Source: Methanococcus vannielii SB (GTDB taxonomy: Archaea; AGJL01; Methanococci; Methanococcales; Methanococcaceae). Taken from it: DNA of 64,000 nt. The translations under genes were made by a program, and so were the position numbers. The stretch covers positions 448,249 through 512,248 of the forward strand of contig NC_009634.1 in NCBI RefSeq assembly GCF_000017165.1, given 5' to 3'. Below, piece after piece: positions 8,132-16,972 of this stretch. The stretch's first letter is position 1; every line of letters begins with the position of its first letter. Under the pieces are notes generated by a model. It did no database searches. It saw nothing but the letters and a program-made list of their open reading frames with translations, and was not told the origin of the DNA.

Positions 8132-9096
8132 ATGATATGGCCAGATAATAAAAAATTTGCATTTACAATTATTGATGATACAGATAATGGAACAGTTAAT
8201 AATTTAAAAAAATTATGAATTACTCTATGAAAATAAAATCAAAACTACTAAAACCGTTTGGGTTTATGAACCAAGAGATAATTTTAAAGGCGATTGTTTA
8301 CTAGATAAAAAATATTTTAATTTTATTAAAGATTTACAAAAAAAAGGTTTTGAAATTGCTTCTCATAGTGTTGGCTCAGGAAACTTTTTAAGAGATGAAA
8401 TATTAGAAGGTTTTGAAATTTATGAAAATAAATTAGGTAAGCTTCCTAATATTCATATCAATCATTCTCAAAATAAGGATAGTATTTATTGGGGTTATAA
8501 AAGACATATATTTCCTTTAAACATTATTTATAGGTTTATTTATAAATATAATTTTTATGGTTGTAATAAAAAAAGTAATCATTTTTGGGGTGACTTTTGT
8601 AAAAAAAGATTAAATATGTAAGAAATTTAACTTTTGATGAAATTAACACTTTAAAGATTGACTCAAAAATGCCTTACATAATAAAGAATAAAAAATTTTC
8701 AAACTATTGGTTTTCATCTTCAAATGGTGCAAACGTTAGCGAATTTATTAATTTGCTGAGTTATAAAAATATTGATAAGTTAGAAGAAGAAGGGGGACTA
8801 TGTATTATTTACACGCATTTTGCACAAGGTTTTATTAAAAATGGTGAAATAAATCAAGAATTTAAAGATAGGATTAAATATCTGTCTAAAAAGGACGGCT
8901 GGTTTGCCCCTGCAAGTGAAATTTTAGATTATCTGTTTTAGAACAACGGGATGAGGAATTAAAAGTTAACTATGCTTATTTGTTAAAGTTGGATTTGATT
9001 TGGTTTTTTGAACAAATGAAAAAGAGGTTAGTTAAATTTAAAAACAATAGTTCAAGTTTCAAAAAAAAGAATAAAGTTATAAATGAAATTCAGTAG
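8132..9096 (+). pseudogene. Frameshifted polysaccharide deacetylase-like gene
   Basis: One gene broken into four frames. It starts at ATG 8132 with GGTGA upstream (FAFTIIDDTDNGTVNNL, the NodB-type Asp-Asp motif). It hits TGA at 8216 and continues one base over (TTKTVWVYEPRDNF, EIASHSVGSGNF with the metal His). It stops at 8619 and resumes in the third frame (NGANVSEFIN, CIIYTHFAQGF, GWFAPASEILDYL). After the stop at 8939 the fourth frame runs on (EQRDEELKVNYAYLLKLDLI) to 9096. The first two breaks are at A7 runs (8206-8212, extra A; 8601-8607, missing A) and the third at TTTT near 8936. An intact version would be about 320 residues. Either recent decay or sequencing error. Confidence 0.82.
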
Positions 9097-9114
9097 TAAA
9101 TGAAATTCAGTAGT
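9081..9114. repeat. 17-bp perfect tandem duplication
   Basis: AAATGAAATTCAGTAGT occurs twice back to back (9081-9097 and 9098-9114). It spans the end of the broken deacetylase gene and its stop codon. It looks like a slippage duplication and adds a second in-line TAG. Confidence 0.85.
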
Positions 9115-9133
9115 CCTTTGTGGTGGTCGGAAT

Positions 9134-9985
9134 ATGGAATTTAAAAAAGTTTCAGTAATTATGTCAGTATATAATGAAAAAGAAGAGTATTTAAAAAAGG
9201 CTATTGAAAGTATCTTAACTCAAACTTACCAAAATTTTGAATTTATTATTATATTAGATAACCCATTAAATAATAATGCAAAAAATATTATCTTAAACTA
9301 TAAAAAAAATGATAAACGAATTATTTTTTTAGAAAATACTGAAAATTTGGGGCTTGCAAAATCTTTAAATAGGGGTATTGAAATTGCAAATGGAGAATAC
9401 ATCGCAAGAATGGATTCTGATGATATCTCAGTAAAAAACCGATTCGAAAAACAGGTTGAATATTTATTAAATATGGCTGAAGTGGACTTATTGTTCACTT
9501 GGACTTGTTTAATTGATGAAAACGATAAATATTCAGGTAAATTCAAACCTGAAAACAAATTTTGCAATAATCTAAAAAAATATTTTTTTGAAAAACACTT
9601 GTTTGCCCATCCAACGTTGATGACTAGATCAGAAGTACTAAAAAAGTTGAAATATAGTTCAGATTTTAGGTATTCACAAGACTTAGACCTATGGTTTAGA
9701 AGTATAAATGAAAATTTAAATTTTAATATACTTGAAGAACCTCTTTTAAAATATCGAACAGTTACAGAAAGTTTGGCTTACCATATTTTTAAACAAAAAA
9801 GGGGATCAAAATATACATTCAAAGTATTTAATAAAAATATATCTAAATATTATAATAATTATTATTTTGTTAAAAGATATATTTACTATTTATTAAAAGT
9901 AATTATTTTTAACTGCGTTCCTGAAAAAATTTTAGAATTATTATTAATATTAAAAAGAAGGTTAAATAAAATTTTTTCTAATTAA
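9134..9985 (+). CDS. Family 2 glycosyltransferase
   Basis: GT-A glycosyltransferase of 283 residues. Motifs are VSVIMSVYNEKEEYLKKAIE, NFEFIIILDNPLNN, NTENLGLAKSLNRGIEIANG and ARMDSDDIS, the DxD-type site near residue 97. HLFAHPTLMTRSEVL and FRYSQDLDLWFR form the acceptor region. The C-terminus (VKRYIYYLLKVIIFNCV) is hydrophobic and may touch the membrane. GGTGG lies just before the ATG. It is the last rightward gene of the cassette, and its end overlaps the convergent FkbM methyltransferase gene by 24 bases. The sugar is unknown; a GalNAc- or rhamnosyl-type role would be a guess. Confidence 0.9.
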   Translation: MEFKKVSVIMSVYNEKEEYLKKAIESILTQTYQNFEFIIILDNPLNNNAKNIILNYKKNDKRIIFLENTENLGLAKSLNRGIEIANGEYIARMDSDDISVKNRFEKQVEYLLNMAEVDLLFTWTCLIDENDKYSGKFKPENKFCNNLKKYFFEKHLFAHPTLMTRSEVLKKLKYSSDFRYSQDLDLWFRSINENLNFNILEEPLLKYRTVTESLAYHIFKQKRGSKYTFKVFNKNISKYYNNYYFVKRYIYYLLKVIIFNCVPEKILELLLILKRRLNKIFSN

Positions 9986-10675
9986 TATTACTTTTTCCCC
10001 AGTTTTATATTCAACCCATTCAGATAAATTAATTGCACTATATAATGCTTTAGTACATCCTTCATTAATTCTATCGTGAAGCTCTATCACTATCACGTTT
10101 ACTTTATTAATCCACTTTTTAGAATTTTTTGTAAATAGTTCTTTTTCTGAGCCTTCAATGTCTATTTTTAGTATATCGATTTTATCCCAATTCTGGGTAT
10201 CCAATATATTATCTATAGTTGTCGATTTTATATCATATTCATCGGTGCTTAAAACTTCACTGACTTTAAAACCCCATTTTCCTGTTTTTCTATCTTCAAC
10301 TTTTAAAAAAGCTTCTTTATACCATAATCCTAAGTTTAAACTTATGATTTGCTTTATTTTATTGGTATTTTTTACCAAAGTATTAAAATTACTCTTTTCA
10401 GGTTCAATTGCAATAATTTCTGCTTCAGGGTATTTTTCATGGAAATATATTGATGAATATCCTGCGTACGCCCCTGCATCTATAATATATTTTGGTTTAA
10501 GTTTTACTGGCAAATTCAATTCTTTCTGAATAAAAATATTCAAAAAAACATTTAAATCAGTTGTATTTTTCCGGATAACTAGGTTAGGGTACTTAAGTTT
10601 ATACCATATAATATACGGAACTGCAATTAATTTTAATTTAATATTTTTTGTAAATAAATTAATAATCTTACCCAT
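9962..10675 (-). CDS. FkbM family SAM-dependent methyltransferase
   Basis: Methyltransferase of about 237 residues. SAM-binding motif I is YIIDAGAYAGYSSIYF, followed by AEIIAIEPEKSNFNTL. The FkbM-specific segment is DILKIDIEGSEKELF. Members O-methylate sugars or other hydroxyls, so it probably methylates a sugar of the cassette glycan. The start is the ATG at 10675, because AGGTGAAATTA is its ribosome site; the GTG three codons earlier is part of that site. It is the last gene of the long leftward run and overlaps the convergent GT2 gene by 24 bases. Confidence 0.86.
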   Translation of the reverse strand: MGKIINLFTKNIKLKLIAVPYIIWYKLKYPNLVIRKNTTDLNVFLNIFIQKELNLPVKLKPKYIIDAGAYAGYSSIYFHEKYPEAEIIAIEPEKSNFNTLVKNTNKIKQIISLNLGLWYKEAFLKVEDRKTGKWGFKVSEVLSTDEYDIKSTTIDNILDTQNWDKIDILKIDIEGSEKELFTKNSKKWINKVNVIVIELHDRINEGCTKALYSAINLSEWVEYKTGEKVILIRKNFI

Positions 10676-10684
10676 TAATTTCAC

Positions 10685-11419
10685 CTACTTCTTTATGCAA
10701 TAACATTCATAACCCAATGTCCATTCTTTTTCATTATCCAGTGAATCTAAAAAATATAGAATGAAGGGGATTAAAAATTTACAAAATAATAAACTAACGA
10801 CATAAAATGGAAATAATGCAATTTTTTCAATTAACATTTTTCTTTGAGAATATATATAAGATAGCATTATGGATATTTCTTTAGACAATTGCCAAAAAAG
10901 GCCACCTCTTGGTTTTATATAAATTATATTAAAACCTGCCTTTTCAAACATGGTTTTTAAGCCGTAATTTGTAAAATTAAAATAGTTGTAAGGTTTACCA
11001 TGGACCCCATATAATAATGGAGCCGTTAAATACAGTTCCCCATTCTCTTTAAGGATTCTGTAAAATTCACAAATTACTTTTTGAGGATTTTCAACATGTT
11101 CCAATACCTGAGTGTTAATAATTACATCATAACTATTATCATTTTTTGGTATCTTTTCTAAATTACATATGAAACTGTGCATGCTTTTTGAAGATTTATC
11201 AAATATATCTTCAAAATCAGTAGATTCATACATGGTGTGTCCGAAATATTTTTTATATGGGCAGCTCCCTGCGCCTGCATCCAAAACTACTTTATTTGAA
11301 CCGATATTTTTGGAAATATCGGATATAAATTTGTTAATAGAACCTTTTTCCGGATCAATTATTTTTCGAATATAAAAGGGTATTTTTGAATCTATTTTTT
11401 TAAAAATCGTTGATATCAT
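10685..11419 (-). CDS. Class I SAM-dependent methyltransferase
   Basis: Rossmann-fold methyltransferase (Methyltransf_11 type), 244 residues. Motif I is KVVLDAGAGSCPYKKYFG; the acidic strand is MYESTDFEDIF; motif post-I is YDVIINTQVLEHVENPQ with the EHVENP hallmark. ILKENGELYLTAPLLYG is motif III. A hydrophobic C-terminal stretch (FPFYVVSLLFCKFLIPFI) suggests membrane attachment, which fits a lipid-linked glycan acceptor. GGGGA precedes the ATG. It directly abuts the aldolase gene upstream. Substrate unknown; a sugar or lipid carrier intermediate is likely. Confidence 0.85.
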   Translation of the reverse strand: MISTIFKKIDSKIPFYIRKIIDPEKGSINKFISDISKNIGSNKVVLDAGAGSCPYKKYFGHTMYESTDFEDIFDKSSKSMHSFICNLEKIPKNDNSYDVIINTQVLEHVENPQKVICEFYRILKENGELYLTAPLLYGVHGKPYNYFNFTNYGLKTMFEKAGFNIIYIKPRGGLFWQLSKEISIMLSYIYSQRKMLIEKIALFPFYVVSLLFCKFLIPFILYFLDSLDNEKEWTLGYECYCIKK

Positions 11420-12232
11420 TTATTTTCCCCTAATTTCATTTACATTATTTTTTAATGTTGTTTGATTATTTAATAAATCTTCTTTGGTTAACGTACTCAA
11501 ATAATCCATATATTTATTTAATTTTTCAACTTCCAATTTTAAATCGATTTTATCCCTAATATCATCAAAAGTCTTCGCATTCCCATGAAAATCTCTAGAT
11601 AATATAACTCTTGTTGAGTTTAATCGGTAATGTTCAGATAGAATTAGTTTTGGGTCTAAAGGTAAATCTTCTTTTAACCTTCCAACCCCTCCGAACCCAA
11701 ATGTAATACCTTTTGTAACTATTTTTTTGGATAAATATTCAACAATTCCACCACTTAAAAGTTCAAACATGAAATTTAAACCCATACCTAAGTGTAAATC
11801 ATTAAGCCCCACATGTATTTCGTCAATCCCTTCAATGTCCAAAATTTCGTCAATTCTAACGAGGGCTTGGGGGGTTTCTAATAGTAGATTAACTAAAGCC
11901 CTATTATTTACGTACGAAACAAATTCTTCAACTTCTTTAGCGGTTTTAAACATGGGTAACATTACGATATCTGCACCTACATTAATTACATTATCAATTT
12001 CAGTCTTAGAATTATCATTTAATGGATTAATTCTAACTAATAATTTTGATTTTTTGAGTATTTTTTTTACTTCCGTAACATCTTCAATTGAGTGTTCTGA
12101 AATCAATGTATTCAAATGTCCCTGTCTTTCTTTTTTTCCCAAAATCTCTAAATCTACCATAATTATATCTATACCGGATTCTTCGGCATATTTTGCAAAT
12201 TTTGGATCCTTTGTTATCAGTATCGTTTCCAT
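11420..12232 (-). CDS. HpcH/HpaI aldolase family protein
   Basis: TIM-barrel aldolase of the HpcH/HpaI/citrate-lyase-beta superfamily, about 270 residues. The first strand is ILITKDPKFAKYAEESGIDI, then IMVDLEILGKKERQGH, a Lys-Arg-rich loop resembling the family's active-site entry. LLVRINPL, IVMLPMFKTAKEVE, LLLETPQALVRI (the metal-ligand Glu) and IHVGLNDLHLGMG (the metal-ligand Asp) all follow the family order. Members cleave or form C-C bonds using a pyruvate-like enolate. ATG 12232 gives the usual N-terminus; a TTG at 12256 is an alternative. It forms a tight run with an aminotransferase and a PLP decarboxylase, so it may help make an unusual glycan substituent. Confidence 0.8.
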   Translation of the reverse strand: METILITKDPKFAKYAEESGIDIIMVDLEILGKKERQGHLNTLISEHSIEDVTEVKKILKKSKLLVRINPLNDNSKTEIDNVINVGADIVMLPMFKTAKEVEEFVSYVNNRALVNLLLETPQALVRIDEILDIEGIDEIHVGLNDLHLGMGLNFMFELLSGGIVEYLSKKIVTKGITFGFGGVGRLKEDLPLDPKLILSEHYRLNSTRVILSRDFHGNAKTFDDIRDKIDLKLEVEKLNKYMDYLSTLTKEDLLNNQTTLKNNVNEIRGK

Positions 12233-12256
12233 ATTAAACCCTAATGTATCGGACAA

Positions 12257-13168
12257 TTAATATATTGGTGTTAAAAATTGATCGTAATTTTTTAACTTTC
12301 CTCTAACCATTTTAAAATAAAATTCACGGAGTTGTTCTGTAAGTTTACCTTTTGATTTATTTCCCACAGCATATCTATCAATAGTTAATACGGAGGTAAT
12401 TTCCATTGCTGTCCCGCATAAAAATGCTTCATCACATATATAAAGTTCAGTTCTATCAATATCTCTTTCAACCACATCAATGTTCAAATCGCTTTTTGCG
12501 ATATCAATAATATTCTGTCTAGTAATACTTTCAAGTATTGAAGCCGTTACCGGAGGAGTAATTAATTTTTCGTCACGTATAATAAAAATACACGAACCAG
12601 GTCCTTCAGAAACTTTTTTCTGATTATTTAAAAAAATTGCTGTGTCATAACCATTTTTTACTGCTTCTAAATGTCCCAATCTACTATTCATATAATTGGC
12701 CCCAACTTTTACCCGAGGGGATAATGAATTATCATTAATCCGTTCAAAAGAACTTACGCAACAATCTATTCCAATTTTATCATAGGGCCTTCCTTTAGGA
12801 ATTGGGGCTATAAACATTTCTAAAGGCCCTTTTGAACTCCAACTTCCAAAACCATCTAAAAAAAGAGTCTGTCTAACAGTGATATCTTCTTTAAAGTTAT
12901 TAGCCCTAACAATATCTAAAAAACTATTTTTTAAAAAATTAAAATCATATTTTAAATCGAAGTCCATGATTTTAGCGGAATTAATAAGTCTATTTATATG
13001 TTCGGTTAATTTGAATGCATATAACTGTTCTTTTTCTTCATTCCAGTAACATCGAATTCCTTCAAAAACATTTACGCCAAATTGGCTTGTAGGGGCTAAA
13101 ACATTTATTTTGGCCTGACTTACAGGAATTATTTCTTCTTTAAACCAGATTAATCTTTCTGTTTCCAT
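12257..13168 (-). CDS. Class IV PLP aminotransferase (branched-chain aminotransferase-like)
   Basis: Fold-type IV PLP enzyme of 303 residues, similar to IlvE. TSQFGVNVFEGIRCYWNEEK is the typical N-terminal signature. KVGANYMNSRLGHLEAVKNG contains the position of the PLP-lysine. VSEGPGSCIFIIRD and ELYICDEAFLCGTAMEITSV are the E-x-x-x-x-N-type and C-terminal signatures. The usual NYxxS region reads GANYMNSRL. The housekeeping role would be branched-chain amino acid transamination, but its place inside the glycan cassette, between the aldolase and the decarboxylase, argues for a special keto-acid or amino-acid substrate. AGGGGCA lies before the ATG. Confidence 0.85.
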   Translation of the reverse strand: METERLIWFKEEIIPVSQAKINVLAPTSQFGVNVFEGIRCYWNEEKEQLYAFKLTEHINRLINSAKIMDFDLKYDFNFLKNSFLDIVRANNFKEDITVRQTLFLDGFGSWSSKGPLEMFIAPIPKGRPYDKIGIDCCVSSFERINDNSLSPRVKVGANYMNSRLGHLEAVKNGYDTAIFLNNQKKVSEGPGSCIFIIRDEKLITPPVTASILESITRQNIIDIAKSDLNIDVVERDIDRTELYICDEAFLCGTAMEITSVLTIDRYAVGNKSKGKLTEQLREFYFKMVRGKLKNYDQFLTPIY

Positions 13169-13183
13169 GCCAATGCCCCTATT

Positions 13184-14413
13184 TTACTCGAACATATATG
13201 TTTTAAAAATATCTTCAAAAGTCTCTTTATGTTTAACAATTTTAAACTTATCCCCATTATAATCAATTATTGGAACGTTTGGACAGATGAATGGTGGTTT
13301 AAAAACGAATGAATAAGAACCTACATTGTCAAAAGCAATATAATCTCCGATATTCAAAATTCCGCAGTAGTTTTTAAATAAATAATCTGCTTCAATACAA
13401 GTATATCCCGAAATGTCAACATTATTAATAAATTTTCCATTTTTAAATTCAGAATATACATTAATTGGTAAATTTATGCTTAAACCGAATAATCCCATAT
13501 TAAATTTACTACCCGTAGTCATTGCAATTTTTTTACCCCTAATATTTTTAATTTCAACAATTTTAGCAATAAACTTCATAGTATCTGCTACAAGTGCCGT
13601 GCCCGGTTCCAAAATTAATTTCGGCTTTCTATTTTCAGGTATATTTTTAAAATATTCTTTAAATCTTGATGCGATGATACTTGCATAATCGGAATACGAT
13701 GGAACATTGCAATTGAATTGCTTTGCCAAAAAGTCGTTTACTTTTCCAAAATAACCTCCACCAATATCTACAAATTCAGGGATATTCTCTTTAAACAACA
13801 AATCTAAAATATTTATTAAATTATCAACTCTTTTTGAGTATGAATCTAAATTTCTATCTGGAAAATGACAATGAATTCCTTTGATGTATAAATTATCGAT
13901 TTTTTTAAGTTCTTTGAATTTTTCAATAAATTCTGCATCCCTTACATCAAAACCAAAACGGGATACTGTAGAACCCATCTCAAAATTACACCTTATGCCA
14001 ACGGATAAAATTTTACCTGGATTGGAATTTGCAATTTCTCTAATTAAGTCTAATTCTCGGTATGAATCAACATTTACAATGCTTCCTTTGAGTAAAAAAT
14101 ACTCCAAATGTTCTTTTGTTTTGAGGGGCCCGTTTACAATAATGTTGGAGGGGATTACCCCAATCTTTATTGCTAAATCATACTCCATTTTAGAAACTAC
14201 TTCTGCAAAGCCACCTTTTTTGTTAACAATTGAACATAAATGTGGCAGGTAATTCGTTTTATATGAATATGCAATTACCGTATTAGGGTATATTTTCTGA
14301 AATTCTCCTAGAAATTCATCATAATTTTTAACGAATTTATTTGAATCAAGTAAATAAAATGAATCACCAAAATCTTCATTTAACTTATTTAAAACGTTCC
14401 AATTAAGTTCCAT
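13184..14413 (-). CDS. Fold-type III PLP decarboxylase (Orn/DAP/Arg decarboxylase family 2)
   Basis: Protein of 409 residues with the alanine-racemase-like barrel followed by the C-terminal beta domain. The PLP lysine is in IAYSYKTNYLPHLC near residue 50. HCHFPDRN, FVDIGGGYFGKVND (the phosphate-binding GGG) and KLILEPGTALVADT are family motifs. The second-subunit cysteine loop, usually a CExxD type, reads GYTCIEADYL. Near the end VGSYSFVFKPPF replaces the usual GAYGF stretch. These changes suggest a substrate other than meso-diaminopimelate. It lies two bases after the FlaA1-like gene and begins a decarboxylase-aminotransferase-aldolase run. Confidence 0.84.
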   Translation of the reverse strand: MELNWNVLNKLNEDFGDSFYLLDSNKFVKNYDEFLGEFQKIYPNTVIAYSYKTNYLPHLCSIVNKKGGFAEVVSKMEYDLAIKIGVIPSNIIVNGPLKTKEHLEYFLLKGSIVNVDSYRELDLIREIANSNPGKILSVGIRCNFEMGSTVSRFGFDVRDAEFIEKFKELKKIDNLYIKGIHCHFPDRNLDSYSKRVDNLINILDLLFKENIPEFVDIGGGYFGKVNDFLAKQFNCNVPSYSDYASIIASRFKEYFKNIPENRKPKLILEPGTALVADTMKFIAKIVEIKNIRGKKIAMTTGSKFNMGLFGLSINLPINVYSEFKNGKFINNVDISGYTCIEADYLFKNYCGILNIGDYIAFDNVGSYSFVFKPPFICPNVPIIDYNGDKFKIVKHKETFEDIFKTYMFE

Positions 14414-14415
14414 TT

Positions 14416-15852
14416 TTACACCATATCGAATTCTTTATAAGTAGGCACTAATTTTTTCAATATCGGTTTTACTTCATCAAATGTTTTTTCCCCACTAACG
14501 TTAACTAATTGGGTTACTGTATCGATAAATTCTTTATGGTCAAATTCTTCATCTCTTTTTAAAATATAAATTTTGTCGTTTTTTGTTGCCAACGTTTCTT
14601 CAATTTTTGTTAACGGTTCTTCATATAGTTTTTCCCCAGGTCTTAATCCGATAAATTCTAATTTAACATCTTTATCTAATTCCAAACCTGCAATTTTTAT
14701 CATTAGTGTTGCAAGGTCAATAATCTTAATTGGTTCCCCCATATCTAAAACAAATATTTCATCATTAGTTCCTTGAACCCAACACTGTAATATCAAATAA
14801 ACAGCTTCATCTATACTCATGAAATACCGAATAATATCTTTATGAGTTATTGTTATACGGCCTTCCCTAATTTGTTTTTGAAATGTAGGTATAACACTTC
14901 CATTACTATTTATTACATTTCCAAATCTAACGGCTAAAAAGGAAGTTTTTGAATTGTCTAGTGATGCATAGTAATGCATCATTTTTTCAGTTATTCTTTT
15001 TGTAACGCCCATAATATTTGTCGGATTTACAGCCTTATCTGAAGATATTAATATAAAATTTTTTACTTGGTGTTTGATTGCAATTTCATATAAATTTTTT
15101 GAACCCATTACATTATTTTTGATAGCTTCATAGTAATTTAATTCCATTAGTGGAACGTGTTTATATGCTGCAGCATTAATAATTACGTCTGGTTTTTCAC
15201 TACCAATTATTTGATTCATGCGGACTTCATCTTGAATATTTCCAATATAGTATGAAAAATTATTTAATGAAACCTTATCATTTGTCTTAATAATTTTATT
15301 TATCTTGTCTTCTAGATAAAACATTCCATTTTCTGACCAGTCGACCATGATTAATTTTTTAGGGCATAAACTTGCAATTTGTTGACATAATTTTGAGCCA
15401 ATAGATCCAGCAGCACCAAAGACAATAAATGTTTTACCCTCAACCTTTTTTGAGATATTTTCAAACATTTTTTTTGTAACCTTTTTTCCAATAATGTCTT
15501 CAACAGAAATTTCCCTTAATTGGGTTAGATTAACCCTATTTAATAATATTTCAGAATATCTTGGTATTAATTTAATTTTAACTGGAAACTTAATACATTC
15601 AAGATAAATTTTTTTAAGTAATTCACCTTCAGTAGCAGGCATTGCAATAAAAACTATTTTTATACCATATTTTGGTATAATTTGTTTTAAATTTTCAATT
15701 TTACCGAGGATTGGGAAACTTTTTATTGATTCAGTTACGTTATCATCTATAAATCCCAAAATATTTATTGGATATGAACCAGCTATAAATTCATTCAAAA
15801 GTTCTTTTCCAGCGCCCCCTGCACCAATGATTATGGCTTTTTCATTGTCCAT
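14416..15852 (-). CDS. FlaA1/CapD-like nucleotide-sugar dehydratase-epimerase
   Basis: Protein of 478 residues with two Rossmann domains. The N-terminal one starts KAIIIGAGGAGKELLNEF; the second is an extended SDR beginning TFIVFGAAGSIGSKLCQQIA. ILISSDKAVNPTNIMGVTKR carries the family's SDKAVxP and MGxTK active-site motifs, and GLRPGEKLYEE is the CapD/FlaA1 signature. Such enzymes act on UDP-GlcNAc (4,6-dehydration, often with 5-epimerisation) and give the keto-sugar that leads to deoxy-amino sugars. The four N-terminal membrane helices of WbpM are absent, so it is probably soluble. Start 15852 has GGGTG upstream; it overlaps the previous gene by 11 bases. Confidence 0.88.
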   Translation of the reverse strand: MDNEKAIIIGAGGAGKELLNEFIAGSYPINILGFIDDNVTESIKSFPILGKIENLKQIIPKYGIKIVFIAMPATEGELLKKIYLECIKFPVKIKLIPRYSEILLNRVNLTQLREISVEDIIGKKVTKKMFENISKKVEGKTFIVFGAAGSIGSKLCQQIASLCPKKLIMVDWSENGMFYLEDKINKIIKTNDKVSLNNFSYYIGNIQDEVRMNQIIGSEKPDVIINAAAYKHVPLMELNYYEAIKNNVMGSKNLYEIAIKHQVKNFILISSDKAVNPTNIMGVTKRITEKMMHYYASLDNSKTSFLAVRFGNVINSNGSVIPTFQKQIREGRITITHKDIIRYFMSIDEAVYLILQCWVQGTNDEIFVLDMGEPIKIIDLATLMIKIAGLELDKDVKLEFIGLRPGEKLYEEPLTKIEETLATKNDKIYILKRDEEFDHKEFIDTVTQLVNVSGEKTFDEVKPILKKLVPTYKEFDMV

Positions 15853-16954
15853 TTTTACACCCGAGTACTTCTTTGTAAATTTTTTCAACTTTTTCCATTT
15901 CTAGATAATAATTATAATTTTTGTTTATATGTTTAATATTATTTTGACCCATTTCAATTCTTTTTCCGGTATCATCTATTAACTTTAATAATGAATTTGC
16001 TAACTCTTCGGGATTTTTTGATTCAAATAAATATCCATTTACATCTGGTTTAACCCATTCTGAATTATCGCCAAAATCAGTAATAACTACAGGTAGCCCG
16101 CATGCCATCGCTTCTGCAGTACTACATGAAAGTCCAGAATCAGACAATGCGGTTGATACATAAATATCCGAAGAAGATAGATACATCGGCATTTGTTCAT
16201 GCGGAATATTGCCTAAAAAACTAATATTATCGGAAATTCCCAGATTTTTTGTTAAATTAATTAACTCATTTTTTTTAGAACCTTCTCCAATTATTAAAAA
16301 TTGAACTTTTTTATTTCTATCTATTATGATTTTTGCAGCATTTATCAATGTTTCGATATCATAAATAGGCCTTAAATTCCTTGTTGAGATAATTAAAACC
16401 CTATCTTCGTTTTGAACTTTTAAAAAGTTACTTTTTTTGTTTTTTGAAAACACTTTTATGTCTATTCCAAATCTTATCATTTTGATTTTATGCGTATCTT
16501 TACAATATTTCTTTATTTCATCAACCATATTTTCCCCGTCACAAATAATATATTTTGATTTAGAGAAAATTTGTGGCAATATTGCACGATATATCGGATT
16601 TTTTTTAGGTTGGATTAAAACATCCGTACCCCAAGGTGTTAATATATAATGTTTACCACTAAACATACCAAATAATCCAAATTGGTATACGTCATGGACA
16701 TGTATTATGTCACAATTTATCTTTTTTAATGTAGGGGCATATCTTAAATGGGCAAATATATAATAGAACAGCCAAAGTAAAAAAGCATTTGGAACATTTT
16801 TATTTTGAATTATTTCTATATTGAGATTCTCTATTTCTTTTAAAACAGGCCTCATTGAAAATAGAGTTATGTCGTAACAATCTTTTTCTAAAAAGTATTT
16901 AATGTATTTATATGTATGAGTACTTGATCCATCGGCTAAATAAAGTAATTTCAT
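15842..16954 (-). CDS. Family 4 glycosyltransferase
   Basis: GT-B fold retaining glycosyltransferase of 370 residues. The N-terminal domain begins MKLLYLADGSSTHTYKYIKY with the glycine-rich loop; CDIIHVHDVYQFGLFG follows. The C-terminal domain has RVLIISTRNLRPIYDIETLI, FLIIGEGSKKNELI, SFLGNIPHEQMPMYLSSSDI, and the E-x7-E-like motif SCSTAEAMACGLPVVITDFG. It uses an NDP-sugar and most likely extends the lipid-linked glycan. The donor could be a UDP-uronate or UDP-amino sugar made by the adjacent enzymes, but that is inference. Confidence 0.9.
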   Translation of the reverse strand: MKLLYLADGSSTHTYKYIKYFLEKDCYDITLFSMRPVLKEIENLNIEIIQNKNVPNAFLLWLFYYIFAHLRYAPTLKKINCDIIHVHDVYQFGLFGMFSGKHYILTPWGTDVLIQPKKNPIYRAILPQIFSKSKYIICDGENMVDEIKKYCKDTHKIKMIRFGIDIKVFSKNKKSNFLKVQNEDRVLIISTRNLRPIYDIETLINAAKIIIDRNKKVQFLIIGEGSKKNELINLTKNLGISDNISFLGNIPHEQMPMYLSSSDIYVSTALSDSGLSCSTAEAMACGLPVVITDFGDNSEWVKPDVNGYLFESKNPEELANSLLKLIDDTGKRIEMGQNNIKHINKNYNYYLEMEKVEKIYKEVLGCKNGQ

Positions 16955-16972
16955 TTTTTCCCAGTTTATAGT

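Noticed and set aside
8132-9096. Deacetylase as a phase-variable or programmed-frameshift gene
   Set aside because: Two breaks are at A7 runs, but the third is in a short TTTT and three separate shifts would have to be fixed at once. Decay or sequencing error is simpler.
12257-13168. Housekeeping IlvE for valine/isoleucine synthesis
   Set aside because: Not excluded by motifs, but its place between an aldolase and a decarboxylase in a glycan cassette makes a special role more likely. Left as branched-chain-like.
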